A stretch of DNA of 64,000 nucleotides. It comes from Arthrobacter sp. ISL-48. GTDB taxonomy: Bacteria > Actinomycetota > Actinomycetes > Actinomycetales > Micrococcaceae. Below are positions 57,057-64,000 of the stretch, piece after piece. The stretch lies in assembly GCF_018613805.1 (NCBI RefSeq), contig NZ_JAGGPL010000011.1, forward strand, positions 31,429 through 95,428, in the 5' to 3' direction. The notes beneath the pieces are model-generated. The model did not search any database. It was not told where the DNA came from and was given only the letters and a program-made list of their open reading frames with translations. Position 1 is the first letter of the stretch; each line of letters begins with the position of its first letter. Position numbers and translations under genes: made by a program.

Positions 57057-57135
57057 CAATTGCGCCTTCCACGGGTCCGGAAACTGTTTCCCCAAATGAT
57101 CCAGTGTGCAGGCCCTCCGGCCCTACGATCAAGGG

Positions 57136-57681
57136 ATGGCCATGCATCCAGAGCAGGAAAGTCCGTCAGCCGGCGCCGACGGCGCGGGTGAAGGCACGCT
57201 GCCCGTCTTCCGGTCGTTGGCGCTTGATTCCATCCCGGCCCCGGACTTCGCCGATGTGATTGTCCTCCCAGTCCCTGCCGGACAGCGGGAATGCCCGAAC
57301 GAGCCGCAGATCTGGGCGGAAACCCTGTTCTCAGTCAGCTCCATGCCGGAATGGGTAACAGCCCTGATGGGACTCCGGCAGGCAGTGGTGGGTCTGATCG
57401 GCGTCAGCAGGGCGACGCCAGCCGTGTTTGCCGTCTCGGAAGTCCGTGGCGAGGAAGCCCTCATTAGTGCCGATGACCGGCATCTGGATTTCCGTTGTGG
57501 AGTGGCTTACGACGCCCGTGCCCGGCTGTTGCGGGTCACCACCACCGTGCGCCTCAAGGGCTGGCGAGGGCGGCTGTACTTCGTTCCCGTGCGGCTGCTG
57601 CATCCGCTGGTGGTGCGCGCGATGATGGCGCGGGCCATCCGCCACCTCACGCTGGGTACCAGCAAGCTGACCCGTAACTAG
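57136..57681 (+). CDS. DUF2867-like protein
   Basis: 181-residue cytoplasmic protein. The end YFVPVRLLHPLVVRAMMARA and the block ADDRHLDFRCGVAYD resemble DUF2867/SRPBCC-type proteins of actinobacteria; no catalytic motif is visible. I chose ATG 57136 (an ATG two codons on is possible). Divergent from pyrG and convergent with recN, so it is a monocistronic island on the plus strand. Confidence 0.7.
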   Translation: MAMHPEQESPSAGADGAGEGTLPVFRSLALDSIPAPDFADVIVLPVPAGQRECPNEPQIWAETLFSVSSMPEWVTALMGLRQAVVGLIGVSRATPAVFAVSEVRGEEALISADDRHLDFRCGVAYDARARLLRVTTTVRLKGWRGRLYFVPVRLLHPLVVRAMMARAIRHLTLGTSKLTRN

Positions 57682-57697
57682 CCCGCGGCCAACGCCG

Positions 57698-59437
57698 TCA
57701 GGCCCGCTGTGGCAGCAGCTTTGCGTCGTCGAGCAGTTCCTGCGCGTGGGCCTGCGCCGACTCCGAGTCTTCCTGGCCTGCGAGCATCCGGGCGAGCTCC
57801 CGGACCCTTTCGGGTCCGTCGAGGAGCCGGACGTCACTGGACGTGAACCCGGTGGCTGTGCCGCCGTCGGCTCCCCTGACAGAAGTTTTGGTGACGGTGA
57901 TGTGCTGGTCCGCGAAGGCTGCCACCTGGGGCAGGTGCGTGACCACCAAGACCTGGACGTGCTGCGCCAGCATGGCCAGCCGGCGGCCGATCTCGACGGC
58001 GGCCCGTCCGCCTACGCCTGCGTCCACTTCATCGAAAACGAAGGTGGGAACGGGGTCCACGGCCGCCAGGACCACCTCGATGGCCAGCATCACCCGGGAC
58101 AGTTCACCGCCCGAGGCGCCCTTGCCGAGCGGCCTGGCCGGGGCCCCGGAGTGCGGCTGAAGCAGGAATGAAATCTCATCCCGGCCGTGCGGTCCCAGCT
58201 GCGCGGCTGCATCGATGGTGATCACCAAGGTGGCATCCGCCATGGCCAGGGCTTTCAGCTCGGCACTGACGCGGGAGGACAGGTCCTTGGCGGCCTTGGT
58301 GCGGACCTTGCTGATCGCCGCGGCCTGCTTCTGCAACTCCGCCTCCGTGCGGACCACTTCGGCGTCGAGCGCCTCGATCCGGGTGGAATCGTCCTGCAGT
58401 TCATCGAACCGGACCCGGGCATTCTCGGCCCAGACCAGGACTTCGTCGATGCTGGGCGCGTACTTGCGCACGAGCTTAGCCAAAGCAGCCCGCCTGTCCT
58501 CGATCTCGGCCAGCCGCTCAGGCCCCTCCGAATCGAGCCCGGCCTGGTAGCTTGCCAGTTCCGTAGCGATGTCGTTCAGCAGGAAGCCGACCTCCGCGAG
58601 CCGTGCAGCAGCCGCGCCAAGCTCGCCGTCGTGCTCCGCCACATGCTCCAGGGTCCGCTTCGCCGCGTCCACCAAGGTGGTGGCGTCCCCGGCATCGCCG
58701 AAATCCTCTGCGATGAGGGCCTGGTGCGCTGTGCTCGCCGCGATCCTCAGCTCTTCAACATTCGCCAGCTTCACAGCCTCCGCCTTGAGGGACTCGTCCT
58801 CCCCGGGCTGAGGGTCCACCTCGTCAATTTCGGCCAGGGCGATCTCCAGCGACTCGGCTTCACGGAGCCTGTCACGGGCGGCATTGCGCAGGCTGTCCAG
58901 CTCCGCCTGGATGGACTTCCAGTGGCCGTACAGGGCCTGGTACGTGCCCAACGGAGCCGCCAGTGCCTCGCCGGCAAACTTGTCCAGCGCGCCGCGCTGA
59001 GCGACTGCCCCCTTCAACCGGATCTGGTCCGACTGGCCATGGACCACCACCAGACTTTCGCCGATCTCCGCGAGGACACCCACGGGGGCTGCCCTCCCGC
59101 CCAGGAAGGCACGGCTCCGGCCGTCCGCTCCGAGGCGGCGGGCGAGGATGAGCTCTGCACCGCCGTCGAACTCCTCCACCTCGGCACCGGCCTCAAGAGC
59201 ACGCGTAACGGCCTGATGGCCGGCTTCAAGCCTGAGGAGCGCCTCCGCGGTGGCGCTCTTGGCGCCGCTGCGGACCGCGCCGGCGTCAGACCTGGCACCC
59301 AACAGGAGTCCGACGGCGGTGACCACCATGGTCTTGCCGGCACCGGTTTCACCGGTCACCACGCTCAGCCCGGGGCCCAGCGGCAGCGTGGCGTCCGTGA
59401 TGACGCCCAGATCACGGATTCTCAGTTCTTCAAGCAT
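57698..59437 (-). CDS. recN: DNA repair protein RecN
   Basis: SMC-like ATPase of double-strand break repair. Walker A VVTGETGAGKTMVVTAVGLLLG at about residue 30, a long coiled-coil middle (about 150-390), and the C-terminal half with GGELSRVMLAIEVVL (ABC signature), FDEVDAGVGGRAAVE (Walker B) and VTHLPQVAAFAD. 579 residues. It follows nadK by 3 bp in the tlyA-nadK-recN operon. Confidence 0.96.
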   Translation of the reverse strand: MLEELRIRDLGVITDATLPLGPGLSVVTGETGAGKTMVVTAVGLLLGARSDAGAVRSGAKSATAEALLRLEAGHQAVTRALEAGAEVEEFDGGAELILARRLGADGRSRAFLGGRAAPVGVLAEIGESLVVVHGQSDQIRLKGAVAQRGALDKFAGEALAAPLGTYQALYGHWKSIQAELDSLRNAARDRLREAESLEIALAEIDEVDPQPGEDESLKAEAVKLANVEELRIAASTAHQALIAEDFGDAGDATTLVDAAKRTLEHVAEHDGELGAAAARLAEVGFLLNDIATELASYQAGLDSEGPERLAEIEDRRAALAKLVRKYAPSIDEVLVWAENARVRFDELQDDSTRIEALDAEVVRTEAELQKQAAAISKVRTKAAKDLSSRVSAELKALAMADATLVITIDAAAQLGPHGRDEISFLLQPHSGAPARPLGKGASGGELSRVMLAIEVVLAAVDPVPTFVFDEVDAGVGGRAAVEIGRRLAMLAQHVQVLVVTHLPQVAAFADQHITVTKTSVRGADGGTATGFTSSDVRLLDGPERVRELARMLAGQEDSESAQAHAQELLDDAKLLPQRA

Positions 59438-59440
59438 GAT

Positions 59441-60466
59441 TCACTTTGCTGTCGACGGATCGGAATCTTCACCAGGCTGGTCACCGTGGGGAACCTGGAG
59501 CGGTGCCATGGGCCGAGGAGTCCTGATAATGGGGATGGGCCCTGTGTGGATGGCTTCGGCCTGGGGAACGGGGCCTCTCCAGCCGTGGATCGGGAGCCCA
59601 AACTTGCGGACCAGCCGGCCGGAAAATGGAGTCTGGTGAGTCCGAGCCAGCCGGACCGGTGTGGCGGACTTTGTCACTTCCACCCGCGAGCCCGGCGGCA
59701 GGTCCACGGAGCGGCGGCCGTCGCACCACAGCACCCCCTGGGCGTTGGTCCGGTTCAGGACCTCAACAGCCAGCCGCGACCGCGGTGACACCACCAGCGG
59801 CTTGGCGAAAAGCGCATGCGCGCTGATGGGGACAATGACCAGGGCTTCGACCTCCGGCCAGACCACCGGCCCGCCCGCGGAGAATGCATAGGCTGTGGAG
59901 CCGGTGGGGGTGGCAAGGACCACACCGTCGCAGCCAAACGAGGTCAACGGGCGTTCGTCCACTTCCGTGACCACCTCCAGCATCCGTTCGCGGTTGCCCT
60001 TTTCGATCGCAGCTTCGTTCAGGGCCCAGGTGTGCCAGATCTTCTGGCCGCGGACCCAGACCTGGACGTCGATGGTCATACGTTCTTCCACCGTGTAGTC
60101 ACGGCGTGCAATCCATTCGACGGTCTGCGCAAGGTCGGCCCTCTCGCTCTCGGCCAGGAAGCCCACATGGCCCAGGTTGACGCCCAAGAGGGGCACGTCC
60201 ACTTCCCGCACCAGTTCGGCAGCGCGCAGGATGGTGCCGTCCCCGCCCAGGACCATGACCAGCTCAACGTCCGGCAACTGTACGTGGTCGTGCAGGACTT
60301 CCACCGGCTGGGTCAGGTGTCCGTAGAACCGTTCCATGTCGCCCAGCTCGGACTCCTGCATGACGGGCACAATTCCGGAGCCTTGCAATTGGGCGCAGGC
60401 TTCCCAGGCGGCCTTCAGTGATTCCTCGCGGCCAGTGTGGGCAAGGACTAATACTCGCCTGCTCAT
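59441..60466 (-). CDS. nadK: NAD kinase
   Basis: Phosphorylates NAD to NADP. 341 residues: VMVLGGDGTILRAAELV, NLGHVGFLAE, and the NEAAIEKG and DGVVLATPTGSTAYAFSAGGP blocks. I chose ATG 60466 (SRRVLVLAHTGREE); an in-frame ATG 17 codons earlier sits inside tlyA. A C-terminal Pro-rich tail of about 35 residues is not part of the core fold. It lies 13 bp after tlyA. Confidence 0.95.
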   Translation of the reverse strand: MSRRVLVLAHTGREESLKAAWEACAQLQGSGIVPVMQESELGDMERFYGHLTQPVEVLHDHVQLPDVELVMVLGGDGTILRAAELVREVDVPLLGVNLGHVGFLAESERADLAQTVEWIARRDYTVEERMTIDVQVWVRGQKIWHTWALNEAAIEKGNRERMLEVVTEVDERPLTSFGCDGVVLATPTGSTAYAFSAGGPVVWPEVEALVIVPISAHALFAKPLVVSPRSRLAVEVLNRTNAQGVLWCDGRRSVDLPPGSRVEVTKSATPVRLARTHQTPFSGRLVRKFGLPIHGWRGPVPQAEAIHTGPIPIIRTPRPMAPLQVPHGDQPGEDSDPSTAK

Positions 60467-60479
60467 CGGGTTCCGCTTT

Positions 60480-61292
60480 CTAGTGGTTCGGCCAGATACG
60501 TCCAAGCAACTCAGCAATGGCTGCGTCGCGCTCTTCGATCTTAGGCAAGTCTTGGGTGATCCTGCGCTTTATCCACAGGAAGTATTCAACGTTTCCGTCC
60601 TGGCCCGGCAGGGGGCTAGCCGCGAGGCCACATAAGTCGAGTCCGGCGTCGAGGGCCGAATTGGCGACTTTTTCCACCGCCATCCGGCGTTCCCGCTCGG
60701 ATGTGACTACACCGGTGCGGCCCAGCCGGTCCTTGCCGATCTCGAACTGGGGCTTAATCATCAGCACCAGATCGCCGCCAGGTTCGGTGCACAGAGCCAG
60801 GGGAAGGACAACCAGGGTCAGCGAGATGAAGGAGAGGTCAGCAACCGTTAGTGCGGCGTGTCCGCCAATGTCCTCCGGGGACATGTACCGCACGTTGAGT
60901 CCCTCATGAACTGCCACCCTGGGATCGCTTCTGAGTTGGGGCACCAGCTGATCATGCCCGACGTCGACAGCCACCACGTGCCCTGCGCCGCGCCTCAGGA
61001 GCACCTCCGTGAAGCCGCCGGTGGACGCGCCAGCATCAAGGCAACGCTTGCCGGCAACAGCGATCGACGCAAAGGCGTCCAGCGCCCCGGCCAGCTTGTG
61101 GCCTGCGCGGCTCACGTAGCTGTCCTCTTCGCTGTGCTCCACGGCCAGGTCAGTGCCGTCCGGTACCTGGACGGATGCCTTGGCCAGTACCTGCCCGGCG
61201 GAGCTCACCTTGCCTTCGGCTATCAGCGCGGCCGCGTGGGTGCGCGAACGTGCCAGACCGCGGGCAACGAGTGCCTGGTCGAGTCGTGCCAT
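60480..61292 (-). CDS. tlyA: rRNA 2'-O-methyltransferase TlyA
   Basis: 270-residue protein: N-terminal S4 RNA-binding domain (MARLDQALVARGLARSRTHAAALIAEGKV; parts LDQALVARGLARSRT, VSSAGQVLAKAS) and C-terminal FtsJ-like domain with the SAM loop LDAGASTGGFTEVLL and MIKPQFEIG. In mycobacteria it methylates C1409 of 16S and C1920 of 23S rRNA, and its loss gives capreomycin resistance. Heads a tlyA-nadK-recN operon, in the Rv1694-Rv1696 order. Confidence 0.95.
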   Translation of the reverse strand: MARLDQALVARGLARSRTHAAALIAEGKVSSAGQVLAKASVQVPDGTDLAVEHSEEDSYVSRAGHKLAGALDAFASIAVAGKRCLDAGASTGGFTEVLLRRGAGHVVAVDVGHDQLVPQLRSDPRVAVHEGLNVRYMSPEDIGGHAALTVADLSFISLTLVVLPLALCTEPGGDLVLMIKPQFEIGKDRLGRTGVVTSERERRMAVEKVANSALDAGLDLCGLAASPLPGQDGNVEYFLWIKRRITQDLPKIEERDAAIAELLGRIWPNH

Positions 61293-61294
61293 AC

Positions 61295-61525
61295 TCAGGA
61301 TCCACCGTTCCCTGACGGGGCGTCCTCATTCAGCGATTCGAGCAGGGCATCATGAAGTTCACCGTAAATCGCCTCGTGCCCTGCCACCGGCATGGCCTTG
61401 ACGCTCTCCAGCGAGGCGACGATAGCCGCGACGGACGGGTCGCCGATATCTTCGGGTCGCGGTTCGGGCCACTCCGGCGGCGGCTGGGCTGCTTCGGGGG
61501 CTTGCTCTTCATTCAGCTCAGTCAT
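61295..61525 (-). CDS. Small acidic conserved protein (Rv1693-like)
   Basis: 76-residue acidic protein starting TELNEEQAPEAAQPPPEWPEP; the conserved part is DPSVAAIVASLESVKAMPVAGHEAIYGELHDALLESL (short blocks AAIVASLESV, HEAIYGELHDALLESL), probably helical. It lies between the HAD phosphatase and tlyA, 2 bp from tlyA, matching Rv1693. Function unknown. Confidence 0.82.
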   Translation of the reverse strand: MTELNEEQAPEAAQPPPEWPEPRPEDIGDPSVAAIVASLESVKAMPVAGHEAIYGELHDALLESLNEDAPSGNGGS

Positions 61526-61534
61526 TGCACCAGT

Positions 61535-62524
61535 CTAATGACCGAGCCACGTGAGCCTGGGCGCCCGTGGTTCAGCGGTTTCCGGGAAGGCCGCCCACCA
61601 CGCGGCGCACGCCGCCCGCCACGAGTCGAGATCGTCCTCGCTGCCCTGCAGCTCGATGGTATCGCCGTTGACCCGTGCCGTGGCGGCACCGCAGCGGTAG
61701 GCTCCGTCGATATTCTCAACCGCGGGGTACGGGCAGTACAGGTCCGCGAGCGAGCCGATCAGGTAGTCAGGCCGTTCGGCAGTCCGTGCGGCCAGGATGG
61801 TCTCCCGCGTATCGACACCCGTCAGTACCGCCACCGTGGCAAAGCCGGCGTTGTTGCCACCCAGGATGTCTGTGTCCAGGCGGTCGCCGATGACCAGCGG
61901 ACGGTCGGCTGAGAGTCGCTTGGCGGCTGTGTGGAATAGTGGAGCCTCCGGTTTTCCGGCGACCAGGGGCTTCTGGCCGGTGGCCGCCGCCACGGCGGCT
62001 ACCAGGGTCCCATTCCCCGGCGCGATGCCGCGTGCCTGGGGAATCGACATGTCCGTATTCGTGGCAACCCAGAGCGCGCCGGCTGAGACCACATAGGCAG
62101 CTTCGGCGAGGTCCTTCCAGCCGATATCGGGATTGAAACCCTGGACCACAGCCACCGGGTCCTCATCCTGGCTCTTGACCGGTGTCAGCCCAGCCAGTTC
62201 AATTTCCTGGGCAAGTGCCGGGCTGCCGGTAACCAATACCCGCGAGCCTGGTGCCAGCAACGAGGCCAGCAGTTCAGCAGCAGCCTGCGAGGAACTGACC
62301 ACTTGATCATCTTCGGCAGGTGCACCCAACTCGCGAAGGTGCGCAGCGACCTGGGCCGGGGTGCGGGAGGCGTTATTGGTGATATAGCCAAGGCGCACGC
62401 CCACTCCGGCCAGCTGCCGAAGTGAGTCCACGGCGCCTGGTATCGCGTGTGGGCCGGCGTAAACCACCCCGTCCAAGTCGGCCAACAAGGCGTCAAACAG
62501 GGAAATCAGGGGAACAGCGGTCAT
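61535..62524 (-). CDS. HAD-IIA phosphatase (glycerol/glycerol-phosphate phosphatase-like)
   Basis: 329 residues. Catalytic motif DLDGVVYAGP, motif TNNASRTPAQ, the cap, then GKPEAPLFHTA and GDRLDTDILGGNNAG. The position matches Rv1692, which acts as a glycerol-3-phosphate phosphatase in M. tuberculosis (established there, inferred here). Some 60 extra C-terminal residues lie beyond the HAD core. It precedes the small acidic gene by 9 bp and follows the TPR gene by 6 bp. Confidence 0.88.
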   Translation of the reverse strand: MTAVPLISLFDALLADLDGVVYAGPHAIPGAVDSLRQLAGVGVRLGYITNNASRTPAQVAAHLRELGAPAEDDQVVSSSQAAAELLASLLAPGSRVLVTGSPALAQEIELAGLTPVKSQDEDPVAVVQGFNPDIGWKDLAEAAYVVSAGALWVATNTDMSIPQARGIAPGNGTLVAAVAAATGQKPLVAGKPEAPLFHTAAKRLSADRPLVIGDRLDTDILGGNNAGFATVAVLTGVDTRETILAARTAERPDYLIGSLADLYCPYPAVENIDGAYRCGAATARVNGDTIELQGSEDDLDSWRAACAAWWAAFPETAEPRAPRLTWLGH

Positions 62525-62530
62525 GAGGGG

Positions 62531-64000
62531 CTAGTCTTCCCTGCTCTCGGAGTGATCTGCTGTCTCGTCTTCTTGACGCCCGTTCGCCCGGCCGGCCGCC
62601 ACGTCACCGGATTCCGACTCGCCGGCTTCTTCCAGGTTAGTTTCTAGCTCATCCTGCTCAACTGAGTCTTCATCAGATTCAACGTCGTCTGACTCGAAGT
62701 AGTCGGATTCAGCATCATCAAAAGTCGGGTCGACGCCGGCCTGCTCCGGTTCGTTAGGTGCTGCGACGGACTCCGTACTGGCGGCAGCCGTGGTGGCGGT
62801 GTGTGCTTCCGGGCCTCCGGAAGCACGATCCACGAGGCGGCGCCGCTCGGCTTCCTCACGGGCTTCCTCTTCCTCGTCCCAGCCCAGATCAAGGATGTCC
62901 GGCTCTTCGTCAATGCCCAAACCCAAAGCGTTTTCAGCTACCAAGGCTTGCTTCTGCCATTTTGCGGCTTCGGCCTCACGGCCCACAGCGGACAGGGCGT
63001 CTGCGTACGCCCGGAACAGCCTGGGGCTGTAGGAGAAGGCCCGGTTGATGTCCAGCTGCGGAATTTCCAGCTCTGCCACTGCTGCGTCCAGCTGGCCGAG
63101 GTCGGTGCGTGCTCCGGCTGCCACAATGGCGAGCTCCGCCTTGCCTGGTGCGTCCAGGTCTTTGGCTTCCTCGGAGCGCACCACGTCGAGTGCTCGATCC
63201 GGACGGCCCAGGCCGCGTTCGCAGTCCGCCATGACCGGCAGATGGACGTTGGATCCGCTGATGCGGCGGTACGTCCGGAACTCCCGCAACGCCTCGCCGT
63301 AGTGGCCCGCGGCGTACGCCGTCAGGCCTACGGCTTCGCGAACGGCCGCAAGCCTGCCGCCCCGCCGGCTAGCCGCGAGGGCATGCTGGAAGGCAAGTTC
63401 GGGCTCGTCGTCGATCAGGCGACCGGCCATGACCAGGTGGCGGGCTACCCATTCGGCGCTTTTTGCTTCCAGGGTCTTGATCTGGTGCTGCGTGGCGCGG
63501 TCAAGCTCCTTGCCCGTGACGTCTTCATCGATTTGCGGGGAACGTTCCCGGTCCGGGCGGTTGGCGCTGCGGAGGTCCCGGGCGTTGGGCACACGTGCCG
63601 GGCGGTCCTCGGGCCGGTCCCGACCGAACTGGCGGGGACCGGAGTCGCCGCGGTCGAAACTACGGGGTGCCCTGTCCAGGCGGTCACCGAAAGGCTTCCG
63701 GTTGTCTCCGCCCGAGAAGCTGCGGCGTTCGCCGTCACCTTCACGACGGGGACGATCACCATAGGGCTTGTTCTCACGGTCACCGAAGGGAGGCTTACGG
63801 TCACGGTCACCGAAAGGCTTCCGCTCACTGGATCCGCCGCCGCTGTAAGGCTTGCGCTCTCCCCCGCCGAAGCTGCGGCGTTCGCCGTCACCTTCACGAC
63901 GGGGACGATCACCATAGGGCTTGTTCTCACGGTCACCGAAAGGAGGCTTACGGTCACGGTCACCGAAAGGAGGCTTACGGTCACGGCCACCGAATAGAGT
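62531..64000 (-). CDS. TPR protein with Arg/Gly/Asp repeat region, 5' end missing
   Basis: Open reading frame of 490 codons running off the right edge; a GTG at 63592 is only an internal codon of the same frame, since the frame continues upstream. From the edge inwards it has repeats of FGDRDRKPPFGDRENKPYGD and GDRPRREGDGERRSF type (about the first 100 codons), then a TPR-like helical region (EFRTYRRISGSN, RALDVVRSE), and a C-terminal acidic tail (ESDDVESDEDSVEQDE and beyond). It matches Rv1691 by order. The basic repeats suggest RNA or ribosome contact; function unknown. Confidence 0.85.
   Translation of the reverse strand, partial: TLFGGRDRKPPFGDRDRKPPFGDRENKPYGDRPRREGDGERRSFGGGERKPYSGGGSSERKPFGDRDRKPPFGDRENKPYGDRPRREGDGERRSFSGGDNRKPFGDRLDRAPRSFDRGDSGPRQFGRDRPEDRPARVPNARDLRSANRPDRERSPQIDEDVTGKELDRATQHQIKTLEAKSAEWVARHLVMAGRLIDDEPELAFQHALAASRRGGRLAAVREAVGLTAYAAGHYGEALREFRTYRRISGSNVHLPVMADCERGLGRPDRALDVVRSEEAKDLDAPGKAELAIVAAGARTDLGQLDAAVAELEIPQLDINRAFSYSPRLFRAYADALSAVGREAEAAKWQKQALVAENALGLGIDEEPDILDLGWDEEEEAREEAERRRLVDRASGGPEAHTATTAAASTESVAAPNEPEQAGVDPTFDDAESDYFESDDVESDEDSVEQDELETNLEEAGESESGDVAAGRANGRQEDETADHSESRED
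63716..63973. repeat. 153-bp-spaced near-identical repeats in the TPR gene
   Basis: The segment beginning GAAGCTGCGGCG at 63716 recurs at 63869. About 104 bp are the same apart from one base. The offset is 153 bp (51 codons), so the frame is preserved. Shorter units (GGAGGCTTACGGTCACGGTC) also repeat. It encodes the GDR/REGDGERRSF blocks and looks like an in-frame tandem duplication. Confidence 0.9.

Noticed and set aside
63716..63973. CRISPR-like repeats at the right edge
   Set aside because: The repeats are in-frame coding DNA at a 153-bp offset, without short uniform spacers or cas genes.
62801..63997. 398-residue Thr/Val/Glu repeat frame opposite the TPR gene
   Set aside because: The TVTE-like repeats are the reverse reading of the Arg/Gly/Asp repeat; the minus-strand frame contains the TPR-like part and continues to the edge.

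Overview
This is high-GC actinobacterial chromosome, most likely Arthrobacter/Pseudarthrobacter or a close Micrococcaceae relative. The evidence is an actinobacterial dcw cluster, class II DAHP synthase, PASTA-Ser/Thr kinase, GarA and FtsR homologues, an MtrA-like promoter array, and a MurE whose amino-acid motif (DDPH instead of DNPR) fits L-lysine rather than meso-DAP peptidoglycan. The genus call is inference. Coding density is very high, many neighbours are translationally coupled (ATGA, GTGA or TAATG overlaps), and I see no transposon, prophage or CRISPR array. From memory of M. tuberculosis H37Rv, the window is a mosaic of three conserved blocks: Rv2154c-Rv2187, Rv1826-Rv1830 and Rv1691-Rv1713.

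Region 1 (1-10.8 kb, minus strand) is the start of the division/cell-wall cluster: mraZ, rsmH, an ftsL-like gene, ftsI, murE, murF, mraY, murD and ftsW (cut by the left edge). Three GTGG repeats spaced exactly 10 bp lie upstream of mraZ and look like MraZ autoregulatory boxes.

Region 2 (11-31.4 kb) holds a DUF3040 membrane protein, dinB, a lipoprotein gene coupled to a polyprenyl synthase, an Rv2175c-type DNA-binding protein, a secreted LysM/transglycosylase, a four-PASTA kinase, aroG, a PlsC acyltransferase, two tandem alpha/beta hydrolases, a ROK kinase, an acyl-CoA synthetase, pyruvate carboxylase and an orphan ParA-like ATPase. The LysM/transglycosylase gene is preceded by a striking 9-bp-period array of GTAACA-like hexamers, a candidate MtrA-controlled promoter.

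Region 3 (31.4-43.8 kb) holds the gcvH-garA-ftsR-bifunctional nuclease-second MerR gene row, an Fpg/Nei-like glycosylase convergent with tRNA-Pro(GGG) across a 46-bp perfect palindrome, and a minus-strand operon parA-scpA-scpB ... rluB-tyrA-cmk-plsC-der (chromosome segregation, rRNA modification, tyrosine synthesis, nucleotide metabolism, ribosome assembly).

Region 4 (43.9-53.5 kb) looks like an accessory insertion between parA and xerD: a C4-dicarboxylate transporter with a divergent two-component system, then a GntR regulator with prpD-prpB-prpC (2-methylcitrate cycle). Two TGTATACA palindromes 63 bp apart precede gntR and may allow DNA looping. The cycle yields succinate and pyruvate, so the transporter and the prp genes plausibly share a carbon-use theme.

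Region 5 (53.5-64 kb, mostly minus strand) returns to core genes: tlyA, nadK, recN, pyrG, an ADP-ribose-type Nudix hydrolase and xerD, preceded by a HAD phosphatase and a TPR protein. The TPR protein's N-terminal part is a long Arg/Gly/Asp-rich repeat that runs off the right edge.
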